Shown: positions 1 through 7,702, counted from the first letter of the stretch. The stretch: DNA of 11,994 bases from Oscillospiraceae bacterium (GCA_016297165.1 JAEDHF010000046.1:1-11994), one strand, 5' to 3'. Numbers and translations are program-made. Notes: generated by a model from the sequence alone, not told the origin.

Positions 1-348
1 TTCGGAATCAAGGCTTAAATCTGCATAACGGACTTCATCGTAGTTTAAGCGTAAGCGACCGCCGTTATTTGTAATAGTATAGCTATTGACACCGTTATAA
101 TCCTCAATCTCAATTATGTTGTCGTAAATAATAAGATTTCTGCGAAGCACATAAAGATTGATGCCGGTTTCCTCCGAATACTGTTCAACAGGAATATTGT
201 CTATTGTTGAAAGGGTCCATACTCCGCTGATGTCGGAGGGGTCAGACTGAAGCTTATCGTAGGTGCTTACTATATCCTTTCCTAAAACATAGTCGCCGGG
301 ATAAAGGTTATTGGGAATAAGAGCGTCTCCCGAAGTAGCGGAATATGA
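1..348 (-). CDS. Out-of-frame C-terminal continuation of the zinc-ribbon membrane protein (partial)
   Basis: Reading the minus strand in the frame whose codons begin at low coordinates 1, 4, 7 and so on gives about 116 codons with no stop, from about 348 to the left edge. The product starts SYSATSGDALIPNN and continues with YPGDYVLGKD, SGVWTLSTID and INLYVLRRN. Composition is normal for a folded secreted domain and like that of the preceding gene. There is no ribosome binding site or plausible start, and it overlaps the out-of-frame tail of the gene at 282-3425. I infer that it is the real C-terminal part of that gene, joined by a one-base shift in the GTT-repeat at about 345-357. The gene's true stop lies outside the window. 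Function is unknown. Confidence 0.7.
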
Positions 349-3300
349 ACAACAACGCCGCCTGAGCCGAGATAATATCCGCTCTCGGCGTCTGTCCAGA
401 GATACTCCTTACCTGTCCAGCTGTAATAGCCGTTTATGTAGTCTTCACACTGAGGCTTTCCGTACTGAATGAACTTATCGTTATCCTTAACGTAATTTAC
501 CCCTACGCCTACAAACCAGGGCTTTTTGATTGTATCGTCCTCAATATTATCGAAGAAAAGCTCAATTCTTACCTCGTCGGAAATAGCGTTTATTTCGCTG
601 TTTTTATTGAGTGCGTCAAGATAGAGAGCTAAAAAGCTTTCGTCGAAAACCACGGAAGCCTTATCCTCCCATATTCCCTGATATGCGGTTACAGCCTGCC
701 AGCCTGCGGTGTTTTTCTCCAATGCAAGGGATACATAGTCATTTAAGGGAGTTACGGTATAGTCCTTCGATTTAAGGTAGTTTTCCATAAAGCGGCCTAC
801 GGTTTTAGCGTAGCCTTCAAGGGTCTTTATATCCTTGTCGAGGTTTATATAGTCCCCCTCGGCGGTAGAAACGCCTTCTTCAAGAGCAGGAGAAGTTCCT
901 GCTACAAAATAACCAATAAGGCCCTCTTCATCCTCCCAGTCGTAAACCTTATCCTGATAGTTGTACCATTTCGGGAAGGCGGTAGGAATATTATTCTTAT
1001 CGTCGGTAAGTACGGCGGTAACGCCCATACCTGCTATATGCTTCCAGTCGAGAGTAATTTCGGCATAACAGCTTTGAGCCGCATTATCGAAAATGTTTAT
1101 GAAATCGGTGTTATCGAAGCCTGCGCTGTCGATTACCTCGACCTTTCCATCCTTATCGAAATAAAGCTTTATTACGCCGCCGCTCTGTGCACCGTTATTT
1201 CTTAAAAACTCCGTGATATATGAATTGGTAATATCATATATATCGTCAGCGAAGCGATTTGCGGCGCTTCTGCTTCTGTATTCGCTGTAATCTGCGTAAT
1301 TCTTCTTGAAATTTTCCTCTTTTTCGAGCTCTTTTATTTTATCGTTAATATCGTTAGGGTTAACGATTTTACCGAAATACTTATCCTTTTCGGCTAATTC
1401 CTTTGCTCTTTGGAGTAATGCCTTATTGAGTGCAGCCTGCTCCTCCTTATCGTCCTCGGTAATATCCACAATCTTACTTTCCTCGGGCATTTCGGGATTC
1501 TTCATAAGGGCTGTTGCGGTTACGCTCGTCTTAATAGAAAGTAATTCTCCGAAGGAAATGGAATACTGCATATAAAGACCCTCGCCCTCTTTCTTAAGAG
1601 TAGCGTTAAGCTCGGTTTTAGCGAGAGCGTTTACAACGGACTGTATAAGTGTGGTTAAGCCTTGCTTCGGGTCGGTTTCGGCGGACGCCATAAGCTTATC
1701 GGTAACCTCGTCGTTTCCGCCGTTTAAGGCAGGAGCATTATTACCGTAAATAGAGCCTAAGGTAGAAAGTGTTCCGAGAAGACCGTTTATATAGGTATCG
1801 TCCTCTGCGATTTTGAGGGTAACGGAGCCTGTAGTTATCTCCTGTCCGAATACCTCGGTCTTTTCCATATCGGAATAGATTAAATCGAGGGAAAGAACCT
1901 GTGCGGTAGGGTAATCGTTATTCTTGATATATACCTTAAAGTTTACCTTTCCGTTTTTATCGTCGGTCTGTGTATTTCTTGCAATAACCTTGAAATCTCC
2001 ATTTTTGGCAAGAACAACCTGTTCCTTTTCTCCCTTAAGGTATTCTATTTCGTATTTTTCCTCTTTCTCGTCGTCAGTAATCTCTATTCTCTTTCCGATA
2101 ACGTTGTTATGCTTATCTACGAGGTTGATAACGGTATAACTGCCCTTTATTTCCTCGGATTCGAAAAGAGCCTTATACTCCTCCTCGCTCTTTCCGAGGG
2201 TACCCTTACAGTAGCCTCTTACATACTCGTCATTATAGAGAAAATCGTTAACCTCCGTCATAAAGTTGTTTATGAGAGCAGAGTCGAATTCCGAAATAAT
2301 AGCGGTACCCTTAATAACGATATCTCCGTTACTTAGCTCGTAGTCCTTTTCAACGGAAATTTCACCCTTTTCAAAGTACTTAAGGTATATTTCGGTAAGC
2401 TTTTCCCTTAAACGCTTCGCCTCGGCTTCGCCGAAGGGGTTAAGCTCCTTTTTATCTTCCTTTTCTTCGTCCTTTTCTTCGATTACAGGACGATAGTATT
2501 TTTCGCTCAATTCGGGAAGAGCGCCTACTACGTTTCCGTCCTTATCTGCAAAAATATCGTAGGTAAGGAAGCTTCCGCTTTCCGCAGCTATATTCATTAC
2601 TATCTCGGAAACATCGCCTACGGTTACCGAGCCGCTGAACTTAAGGCTATTGAAGAAATCAAGATAATCGTTTATTCTTATATCCTCGTCAGCAAGCTGA
2701 TTTACAAAATCGATAATCTCATCACCGATATGTATTTCTCCCGAAGCGTCGAAGGAAAGGGTATTGTTGCCATTAAGGCTGTTCGCAAATTCCTCCTTCT
2801 TTTCGCTTAATGCTATGCCGATAGAGCTGAAATCGGAAAAAGAGGATACATCATCGCTTGCATTAACGCTCATAGCGGCAGTATCAATCTGACCGGAAAT
2901 AAATTCGTCCAGCTTATTATCGCCCATACTCTTCATTCCTATATAGTCGGAATAGGAACGTTCCTCGATCATTCTTGAGTATTTCTCCTCGCCCATAACA
3001 AGACGGGTAATATCGTCGTGGAAGCAGAAATAGCCTACTGCCGCTCCGGAAATAAGTACTGCCGCAGCAGCGGAAAGACCTATTACAAGTCCTCTCTTCG
3101 ACTTTTTCTTTTTAGGCGGCTCAATAGGAGCAGCAACAAGAGGAGTAAAGTCCATAGGGTCGTTATTTACGGATGAAGCATTTACCTCGGGCTGAACTGC
3201 TTCGGAGGCAGGCGTTTCTACAGGCTGAACTGCTTCGGGAGCAGGCGCTTCCTCGGGCTGAACTGCTTCGGGGGTGGCTGTTGCTTCTTCTGTTATAACA

Positions 3301-3425
3301 GGGGGTGTGGTATTTTCGTAAATGGCGGTTTCTTCGGCGGGGGCAGCTGTGGCAACGGGCGAGCCGCACGCTGTGCAGAATCTGGCGTCCTCCTGAAGAG
3401 CCGCTCCGCAATTCGGACAAAACAT
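282..3425 (-). CDS. Large zinc-ribbon, single-TM anchored surface protein, apparently frameshifted near its 3' end
   Basis: Function unknown. Residues 1-24 form a double-CxxC zinc ribbon (Cys3, Cys6, Cys17, Cys20; CPNCG and CTACG). Next come a Pro/Ala/Glu-rich linker with three 11-residue EAVQP repeats (about 53-85), a KKKKSKR basic stretch (about 105-111) and one TM helix (about 112-134). About 900 residues of acidic, Lys/Glu/Asp-rich extracytoplasmic sequence follow. The expected topology is ribbon inside, large domain outside. The ATG at 3425 is chosen because AGGAGG (3433-3438) lies 7 nt upstream and the promoter predicts transcription starting near 3461, so the ATG at 3461 would be at or before the transcript start. 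The last 22 or so residues (after GGVVV) look wrong: a hydrophobic HIPLLRETLLF tail ends at 282. A -1 shift restores a long sensible frame that runs out of the window. The gene is therefore a real mutation, a sequence error, or less likely a recoded gene. Monocistronic, divergent from mscS. Confidence 0.85.
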   Translation of the reverse strand: MFCPNCGAALQEDARFCTACGSPVATAAPAEETAIYENTTPPVITEEATATPEAVQPEEAPAPEAVQPVETPASEAVQPEVNASSVNNDPMDFTPLVAAPIEPPKKKKSKRGLVIGLSAAAAVLISGAAVGYFCFHDDITRLVMGEEKYSRMIEERSYSDYIGMKSMGDNKLDEFISGQIDTAAMSVNASDDVSSFSDFSSIGIALSEKKEEFANSLNGNNTLSFDASGEIHIGDEIIDFVNQLADEDIRINDYLDFFNSLKFSGSVTVGDVSEIVMNIAAESGSFLTYDIFADKDGNVVGALPELSEKYYRPVIEEKDEEKEDKKELNPFGEAEAKRLREKLTEIYLKYFEKGEISVEKDYELSNGDIVIKGTAIISEFDSALINNFMTEVNDFLYNDEYVRGYCKGTLGKSEEEYKALFESEEIKGSYTVINLVDKHNNVIGKRIEITDDEKEEKYEIEYLKGEKEQVVLAKNGDFKVIARNTQTDDKNGKVNFKVYIKNNDYPTAQVLSLDLIYSDMEKTEVFGQEITTGSVTLKIAEDDTYINGLLGTLSTLGSIYGNNAPALNGGNDEVTDKLMASAETDPKQGLTTLIQSVVNALAKTELNATLKKEGEGLYMQYSISFGELLSIKTSVTATALMKNPEMPEESKIVDITEDDKEEQAALNKALLQRAKELAEKDKYFGKIVNPNDINDKIKELEKEENFKKNYADYSEYRSRSAANRFADDIYDITNSYITEFLRNNGAQSGGVIKLYFDKDGKVEVIDSAGFDNTDFINIFDNAAQSCYAEITLDWKHIAGMGVTAVLTDDKNNIPTAFPKWYNYQDKVYDWEDEEGLIGYFVAGTSPALEEGVSTAEGDYINLDKDIKTLEGYAKTVGRFMENYLKSKDYTVTPLNDYVSLALEKNTAGWQAVTAYQGIWEDKASVVFDESFLALYLDALNKNSEINAISDEVRIELFFDNIEDDTIKKPWFVGVGVNYVKDNDKFIQYGKPQCEDYINGYYSWTGKEYLWTDAESGYYLGSGGVVVHIPLLRETLLFPITFIPATMF
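3190..3288 (-). repeat. 33-bp tandem repeat, three copies, coding for an 11-residue linker repeat
   Basis: The plus-strand 16-mer GGCTGAACTGCTTCGG recurs at 3190, 3223 and 3256, exactly 33 bp apart. On the coding (minus) strand this gives EAVQPEEAPAP, EAVQPVETPAS and EAVQPEVNASS, in the linker between the zinc ribbon and the TM helix. In-frame repeats of this kind can change copy number by slippage, which would alter linker length without breaking the gene. The outer limits are approximate. Confidence 0.85.
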
Positions 3426-3467
3426 AACAAATCCTCCTAATGTTCTATTGTTTGTGCTCATTCTTTC

Positions 3468-3496
3468 AGTATATCACTCATATCTTAAAAAGTCAA
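3468..3496 (-). promoter_or_regulatory. SigA-type promoter of the zinc-ribbon protein gene
   Basis: On the minus strand, TTGACT (3491-3496) and TATACT (3468-3473) are separated by 17 bp, a near-consensus housekeeping promoter. The expected start is near 3461, which leaves a leader of about 36 nt with AGGAGG at 3433-3438. It supports the 3425 start codon over the upstream ATG at 3461. Confidence 0.75.
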
Positions 3497-3579
3497 TCAA
3501 AATTGCCAAACTATGGGTAGGGTTTATGAGAATTTATGCGCCTTATGACAAAATATGACCACGGACGGTAATAGACATA

Positions 3580-3607
3580 TTGACAACCGCCGTATATATG
3601 ATAAAAT
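3580..3607 (+). promoter_or_regulatory. Probable SigA-type promoter of mscS
   Basis: TTGACA (3580-3585, perfect -35) and TAAAAT (3602-3607) are separated by 16 bp on the plus strand. Transcription would begin near 3614, giving a leader of about 170 nt before the mscS ATG. The leader is AT-rich; other -10-like hexamers occur in it (for example TATACT at 3698-3703), but without a convincing -35. Confidence 0.6.
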
Positions 3608-3712
3608 AGGTGTAGCAATTTTATAGGAAAGTAAATGGGCTGAATTTCCCTTAAAAATGCATATTTCGATATACAATTCGGATATTCGTCAATATATTAT
3701 ACTATTTGTATC

Positions 3713-3771
3713 GAATTTTAGCTATTTTTGTTCATAGAGTGTAAAAACCCGCACGAATAGCCTTAAAATTC
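3713..3771 (+). promoter_or_regulatory. Inverted repeat in the mscS leader, abutting the ribosome binding site
   Basis: GAATTTTAGCTAT (3713-3725) can pair with ATAGCCTTAAAATTC (3757-3771): 13 base pairs with a 2-nt bulge around a 31-nt loop. The loop contains TTTTT and AAAAA runs that could pair further. The right arm ends one base before AGAAAGGA (3772-3779), the mscS Shine-Dalgarno. The hairpin could influence translation or be a protein site. It does not resemble a riboswitch I recognise. Confidence 0.45.
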
Positions 3772-3784
3772 AGAAAGGACAGCT

Positions 3785-4624
3785 ATGAATCCATTAGAAG
3801 ATATTTCGAGTATCGGCGACTTTTTCTACGGCGTCTGGATAAATTTTCTGTCGGTACTTCCGACTATTCTTTTCGCTATCGCAATTCTCATAATAGGTAT
3901 GCTTCTCTCAAAGCTTACGATTAAGCTTATGTCGAAAGCCCTCGAAAAGACGAAAGCGGATATTACTATTGCGAAATTCCTTAAATCGGCGGTACAGATT
4001 GTTCTCTACGTTCTTATTATTACCGTCGTTCTCTCCATTCTCGGCGTTCCTACCGCTTCAATTATTGCCGTAATCGGTACAGCCGGCGTCGCCATAGGTC
4101 TTGCTCTCCAGAACAGCCTTTCCAATCTTGCTGGCGGCTTTCTTATCCTCTTTTCTAAGCCCTTCAGGGTAGGCAGCTACATAAAGACCAACGGCGAAGA
4201 GGGTACAGTTGACTGCATCAATATCCTCTACACAAGGCTCATTACCTACGATAACAGGGTCGTATATATCCCTAACGGTATGGCGGCTAATGCAGTCTGC
4301 ATAAATTATAACGAGATGGACTTCCGCCGTATCGACCATACCCTTTCTATCTCCTACGAGGAGGACTTCGAAAGGGCGAGGGCTTCCGTTCTTAAGGCTC
4401 TTGAAAAGGACAAGCAAGTTATTTTTGCAGGAGATAAGGCTCCCTTCGTTATGATATCCTGCCAGAATACAAGCGGCATTGATATCACTGTAAGGGTATG
4501 GTGTAAAACCGAGAATTACTGGGACGTATATTACAATTCAATCAACAATATCCGCCGACAGTTTATCGAGGACAATATCAGCGTTCCTTATAACCAGCTT
4601 GATGTTCATATCAAGAACGACTAA
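3785..4624 (+). CDS. mscS: Small-conductance mechanosensitive ion channel, MscS family
   Basis: A membrane channel that opens under high membrane tension and releases solutes during hypo-osmotic shock. Its 279 residues are close to the length of E. coli MscS. TM1 is at about 17-42, TM2 at about 66-87, and the Gly/Ala-rich pore helix TM3 at about 89-116 (IGTAGVAIGLALQNSLSN). The family signature FSKPFRVGSYI follows at about 123-133 and the beta-domain motif VVYIPNG at 159-165. The C-terminal ISVPYNQLDVHI matches the usual end of the cytoplasmic vestibule. AGAAAGGA lies 5 nt before the ATG at 3785. The gene stands alone between its own promoter and terminator, so it looks unconnected to the pilus genes. 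Closely related MscS-type channels (YnaI/YbiO-like) are usually longer, so the MscS label is reasonable at family level. Confidence 0.95.
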   Translation: MNPLEDISSIGDFFYGVWINFLSVLPTILFAIAILIIGMLLSKLTIKLMSKALEKTKADITIAKFLKSAVQIVLYVLIITVVLSILGVPTASIIAVIGTAGVAIGLALQNSLSNLAGGFLILFSKPFRVGSYIKTNGEEGTVDCINILYTRLITYDNRVVYIPNGMAANAVCINYNEMDFRRIDHTLSISYEEDFERARASVLKALEKDKQVIFAGDKAPFVMISCQNTSGIDITVRVWCKTENYWDVYYNSINNIRRQFIEDNISVPYNQLDVHIKND

Positions 4625-4646
4625 GGCTTATGACAATATAAAAATG

Positions 4647-4690
4647 AACAGGTTTGCTCAACTTATGAACAAACCTGTTATTTTTATTCG
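4647..4690. terminator. Bidirectional intrinsic terminator between mscS and pilT
   Basis: AACAGGTTTG (4647-4656) pairs perfectly with CAAACCTGTT (4670-4679) around a 13-nt loop. On the plus strand it is followed by ATTTTTATT; on the minus strand by CATTTTTATAT. It lies between the convergent mscS and pilB-pilT operons and can serve both. The rest of this gap, up to 4758, is AT-rich with no gene. Confidence 0.8.
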
Positions 4691-4758
4691 GTTTTTTCTA
4701 CGCAAAATGTAATATTTCGACAATAATATACAATTCGTATATAATATAACCCGATATA

Positions 4759-5832
4759 TTATGCAAGAGAAAGGAATCTCTTGAGCTCGGAAGGATCCTG
4801 ACAGCGTGAATATGCAAGCTCTTCGGAAATCTTACCGTTACGAACGAGACGGGCGAGATCCTGGTCGAGGGAGAACATTCCATCCTTTTTACCTGTTGCG
4901 ATAGCGCTTGGAATCTGGAAGATTTTACCTTCACGAATCATAGCTCTTATCGGGTCGGTGGCTGCCATTATTTCAAGAGCCGCAACACGTCCCTTTCCAT
5001 CTGTTGTAGCACAAAGGGTCTGGGAAATTACGCCGACCATGGAGTTTGCAAGCTGGGAACGGATCTGACCCTGTGAATGAGGGGGATAAACGTCGATAAT
5101 ACGGTCGAGGGTTTCGGCTGCACCGGTAGTATGCAGTGTGGAAAGCACGAGATGTCCCGTTTCAGCCGCAGTTACCGCTGCGTTGATTGTTTCGAAGTCA
5201 CGCATTTCACCTACGAGGATAACGTCCGGGTCCTCACGAAGAGCAGCTCTTAAGGCGCCTGCGAAGCTGTCAACGTCAACGCCTACCTCACGCTGGTTAA
5301 GCATGGACTGCTTATGGTTATGAAGATACTCGATAGGATCCTCGATTGTGATGATATGACAGTTCTTCTGACGGTTGATATGGTCAATCATAGCCGCCAG
5401 AGTCGTAGATTTACCGGAACCTGTAGGACCTGTTACAAGCACAAGTCCACGGGGCTTTAATGCGAAGTCGCCGAGAATAGGGGGTAAGAATAAGTCCTTT
5501 AAGGTAGGAATATCGTTTCTTAAAAGACGCATAGCCACTGCATGATAGCCACGCTGTCTATAAACGTTGACACGGTTTCTGTGTCCCGAAGCGGTAACGT
5601 AGGAGAAGTCGGCGTCAAGACCCTTCTGGATAGCCTGCTTATGCTTGATTGAGGTAATCTGGTTGATTACGTTTACGATAATCGGCTCGGTACAGTCGGG
5701 ATAGCCCGATAACTTCTTAATATTACCGTGTAAACGGATAATAGGGGGAAGACCTGCAGTAAAATGTAAGTCCGAAGCTCCTAAGGCTCTTACCTCGTCG
5801 AGAATCTGGTTAATATCAATAGTGTTTGTCAT
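4759..5832 (-). CDS. pilT: Type IV pilus retraction ATPase PilT
   Basis: A hexameric cytoplasmic ATPase that depolymerises type IV pili and so powers twitching or DNA/surface retraction. Its 357 residues are typical. The N-terminal PAS-like part begins with LGASDLHFTAG (about 17-27). Walker A GPTGSGKS is at 135-142, the Asp box ITIEDPIEY at 161-169, Walker B DVILVGEMRD at 203-212 and the His box TGHLVLSTLHT at about 225-235. PIRAMIRE (294-301) corresponds to the AIRNLIRE motif that marks PilT and is needed for retraction; this separates it from PilB. The start is supported by GGAAAGGA upstream of the ATG at 5832. It lies 21 nt downstream of pilB in the same operon, is the last gene, and ends before a terminator. 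pilC is not adjacent. Confidence 0.96.
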   Translation of the reverse strand: MTNTIDINQILDEVRALGASDLHFTAGLPPIIRLHGNIKKLSGYPDCTEPIIVNVINQITSIKHKQAIQKGLDADFSYVTASGHRNRVNVYRQRGYHAVAMRLLRNDIPTLKDLFLPPILGDFALKPRGLVLVTGPTGSGKSTTLAAMIDHINRQKNCHIITIEDPIEYLHNHKQSMLNQREVGVDVDSFAGALRAALREDPDVILVGEMRDFETINAAVTAAETGHLVLSTLHTTGAAETLDRIIDVYPPHSQGQIRSQLANSMVGVISQTLCATTDGKGRVAALEIMAATDPIRAMIREGKIFQIPSAIATGKKDGMFSLDQDLARLVRNGKISEELAYSRCQDPSELKRFLSLA

Positions 5833-5853
5833 TGTATTTTCCTTTCCTGGCCG

Positions 5854-7539
5854 TTATACGCTGTATGTAGCCTTTACGAGCTCATCCATGGTTGTACGTC
5901 CGTCAAGTACCATTTCGGTAACGTTATCTCTAAGGAGTCGGGTTCCGTTCTTTCTTGCCTGAACGCCGATTTCCTCTGCGGTTGCATTTCTCGAGATAAG
6001 CTCCTTGATATCGTTGGTGGAAACGATAATTTCGTGGATAGCGGTTCTTCCCTTATATCCTGTGTTACGGCAGGAGGGACAGCCGCCGATATGATGCTGG
6101 TAGATTTCTACAGGCTCGGTCTTACCTACAAGTCTTAAGTCGGCAGGGTCGGTAAGTAAAATCTTTTCACGGCAGTCGGGACAGAGAAGCTTTACAAGTC
6201 GCTGTGCAATAACGCCTACGAGAGAGGAGGCTACCATGTAGGGAGCAACGCCCATATCTACAAGACGGAGGATTGTTGAAGCTGCGTCGTTTGTATGCAG
6301 TGTTGAAAGTACAAGGTGTCCTGTGATAGCGGCACGGATAGCGATATCGGCGGTTTCGCCGTCACGGATTTCTCCGACCATTACGATATCAGGGTCCTGA
6401 CGTAAGATAGAACGAAGAGCTGCGGCGAAGGTCATACCTGCCTTATCGTTCATCTGACACTGGTTAACACCGTCGATTTTCTTTTCGACAGGGTCTTCCG
6501 CAGTAACGATATTTACGTTAGGCTTAGAAAGCTCGCCGAGAGTAGCGTAAAGGGTTGTGGATTTACCTGAACCGGTAGGTCCCGTTACAAGCATAACGCC
6601 GTTAGGACAACGGATAATCTGCTTGAACATTTCGTAGTTATAGTCGGTCATACCCAGCTCGGTAATCTTTCTTGCCTTTTCGTCGCCGGTAGCTAAAAGA
6701 CGGATAACGCACTTTTCGCCGTAAACGGTAGGAATTGTCGAAATACGAAGGTCCTGTGTAACGCCGTCGATGACTGCCGAAGAACGACCATCAAGAGGGA
6801 TACGTCTTTCGGCGATATTCATACCGCCTAAAATCTTGATACGGGTGATAATTGAGTTATGTACGGCGGGCTTAGTAGCCATTTTCTCAACACACTCGCC
6901 GTCGATACGGTAACGGATACGGGTTCTGTCCTTAAAGGGCTCGATATGAATATCCGAAGCGCCGTCTCTGTAGGCGGATTCGATGATTGTATTAACGAGC
7001 TTAACTACGGGGGCGTTATCGATACGTTCCTCGGATTCGTTCGCTTCCTCCATAAGGGCGGCGTTAGCGTCGTACTCCTTATCGATATCGTTCATAACGT
7101 TGGATACGTTTGTAGCGGTATAAACCTTACCGATAGCGTCGAGAATCGAAGACTTTGTGGCAAGCATAGCGTGGATTTCCATACCTGTCTGAATCTTTAA
7201 TTCTTCGAATATATAGAAGTTTACGGGGTCGTTAGTAGCAACATACAGACGTCCGTTGTTGATTTTAAATGCGATAACGGTATTCTTCTTAGCTATTGCT
7301 TCAGGAATCTTCTTTGCTGCCTCAGATTCAATCTTCGTGGTAGTAAGGTCGATATAGGGTACCTTTAAACGCTGTGAAAGCGCCTGAGCAAGCTGTGTTT
7401 CGGAAACAAATCCCATCTCTAAAAGCATATCGCCAAGCTTTTTGCCTGTCTCCTTCTGCTTTACGAGAGCGTCCTCGAGGTGCTGCTTTGTGATATAGCC
7501 GCTTTCGAGGAGAATTTGTCCTATTGGTACATTTTTCAT
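5854..7539 (-). CDS. pilB: Type IV pilus assembly ATPase PilB (GspE family) with MshEN-like N-terminus
   Basis: The cytoplasmic hexameric ATPase that drives pilin polymerisation. I read 561 residues from the ATG at 7539, because GGAGG (7547-7551) lies 7 nt upstream. An in-frame ATG at 7581 would add 14 residues with no such site. The N-terminal T2SSE_N/MshEN region has two similar helical repeats at about 6-28 and 35-54 (IGQILLESGYITKQHL and LGDMLLEMGFVSETQL), the type known in some family members to bind cyclic di-GMP. Then come RDGASDIHIEP (191-201), Walker A GPTGSGKS (320-327), the Asp box AEDPVE (347-352), Walker B DIVMVGEIRD (384-393) and the His box TGHLVLSTLHT (406-416). The four-Cys zinc site of PilB/GspE is at Cys453, Cys456, Cys487 and Cys490. 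It is first in an operon with pilT. Cyclic di-GMP binding is inference. Confidence 0.95.
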   Translation of the reverse strand: MKNVPIGQILLESGYITKQHLEDALVKQKETGKKLGDMLLEMGFVSETQLAQALSQRLKVPYIDLTTTKIESEAAKKIPEAIAKKNTVIAFKINNGRLYVATNDPVNFYIFEELKIQTGMEIHAMLATKSSILDAIGKVYTATNVSNVMNDIDKEYDANAALMEEANESEERIDNAPVVKLVNTIIESAYRDGASDIHIEPFKDRTRIRYRIDGECVEKMATKPAVHNSIITRIKILGGMNIAERRIPLDGRSSAVIDGVTQDLRISTIPTVYGEKCVIRLLATGDEKARKITELGMTDYNYEMFKQIIRCPNGVMLVTGPTGSGKSTTLYATLGELSKPNVNIVTAEDPVEKKIDGVNQCQMNDKAGMTFAAALRSILRQDPDIVMVGEIRDGETADIAIRAAITGHLVLSTLHTNDAASTILRLVDMGVAPYMVASSLVGVIAQRLVKLLCPDCREKILLTDPADLRLVGKTEPVEIYQHHIGGCPSCRNTGYKGRTAIHEIIVSTNDIKELISRNATAEEIGVQARKNGTRLLRDNVTEMVLDGRTTMDELVKATYSV

Positions 7540-7546
7540 TCGTGAA

Positions 7547-7571
7547 CCTCCGTTTTTTAAGGGCAGAGCCC
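7547..7571 (-). promoter_or_regulatory. pilB ribosome binding site with a small upstream hairpin
   Basis: On the minus strand GGAGG (7547-7551) precedes the ATG at 7539 by 7 nt and decides the start. Just upstream, GGGC-TCT-GCCC (7561-7571) can form a short 4-bp hairpin followed by TTAAAAAA. The hairpin is weak and may be chance. Confidence 0.5.
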
Positions 7572-7655
7572 GTTTTATCAAAATCGCCGCTTAAAGCCTG
7601 CCTTACAGTACAGGAATACTGCACAAAAATCGCATTTTACGGCGGAATTGTCTAA

Positions 7656-7683
7656 ATTAAAATGCAAAAACAGTTGATATTAA
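7656..7683 (-). promoter_or_regulatory. Weak candidate promoter of the pilB-pilT operon
   Basis: On the minus strand TTAATA (7678-7683) and TTTAAT (7656-7661) are 16 bp apart: 4/6 and 5/6 matches to SigA boxes. Transcription would start near 7649, with a leader of about 110 nt before pilB. Its -35 falls inside the palindrome described at 7666-7691. No better minus-strand promoter was found in this intergenic region. Confidence 0.3.
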
Positions 7684-7691
7684 CCGTTTTT
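7666..7691. promoter_or_regulatory. Near-perfect 26-bp palindrome, candidate operator between pilB and pilD
   Basis: AAAAACAGTTGAT (7666-7678) is mirrored by ATTAACCGTTTTT (7679-7691). Eleven of 13 symmetric pairs match (exceptions: A/C at 7672/7685 and G/T at 7676/7681). It covers the -35 box of the pilD promoter (7674-7679) and the candidate minus-strand -35. A dimeric regulator bound here would block both divergent units. A second inverted repeat, GCATTTTA/TAAAATGC (7632-7639 and 7658-7665), lies immediately beside it. Confidence 0.45.
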
Positions 7692-7702
7692 TATGATAGA
7701 AT
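7674..7702 (+). promoter_or_regulatory. SigA-type promoter of pilD
   Basis: TTGATA (7674-7679) and TAGAAT (7697-7702) are separated by 17 bp on the plus strand, with transcription expected near 7709. AGGAAAGGA (7718-7726 region) is the ribosome binding site. The -35 lies within a palindrome. Confidence 0.65.

Noticed and set aside
345..357. Programmed -1 frameshift site
   Set aside because: The local sequence is a GTT repeat without a heptanucleotide slippery motif, and I saw no clear stimulatory structure; a one-base loss is simpler.
3426..3461. Upstream ATG at 3461 as the start of the zinc-ribbon protein
   Set aside because: It coincides with the predicted transcript start, has no ribosome binding site, and AGGAGG sits correctly for the ATG at 3425.
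3614..3784. A ydaO/c-di-AMP-type or other known riboswitch before mscS
   Set aside because: I could not see the conserved core of any known class; only one bulged stem is supported.
7540..7581. Upstream ATG at 7581 as the start of PilB
   Set aside because: The extra 14 residues would be encoded across the GGAGG site that fits the ATG at 7539, and the family N-terminus begins near the later Met.
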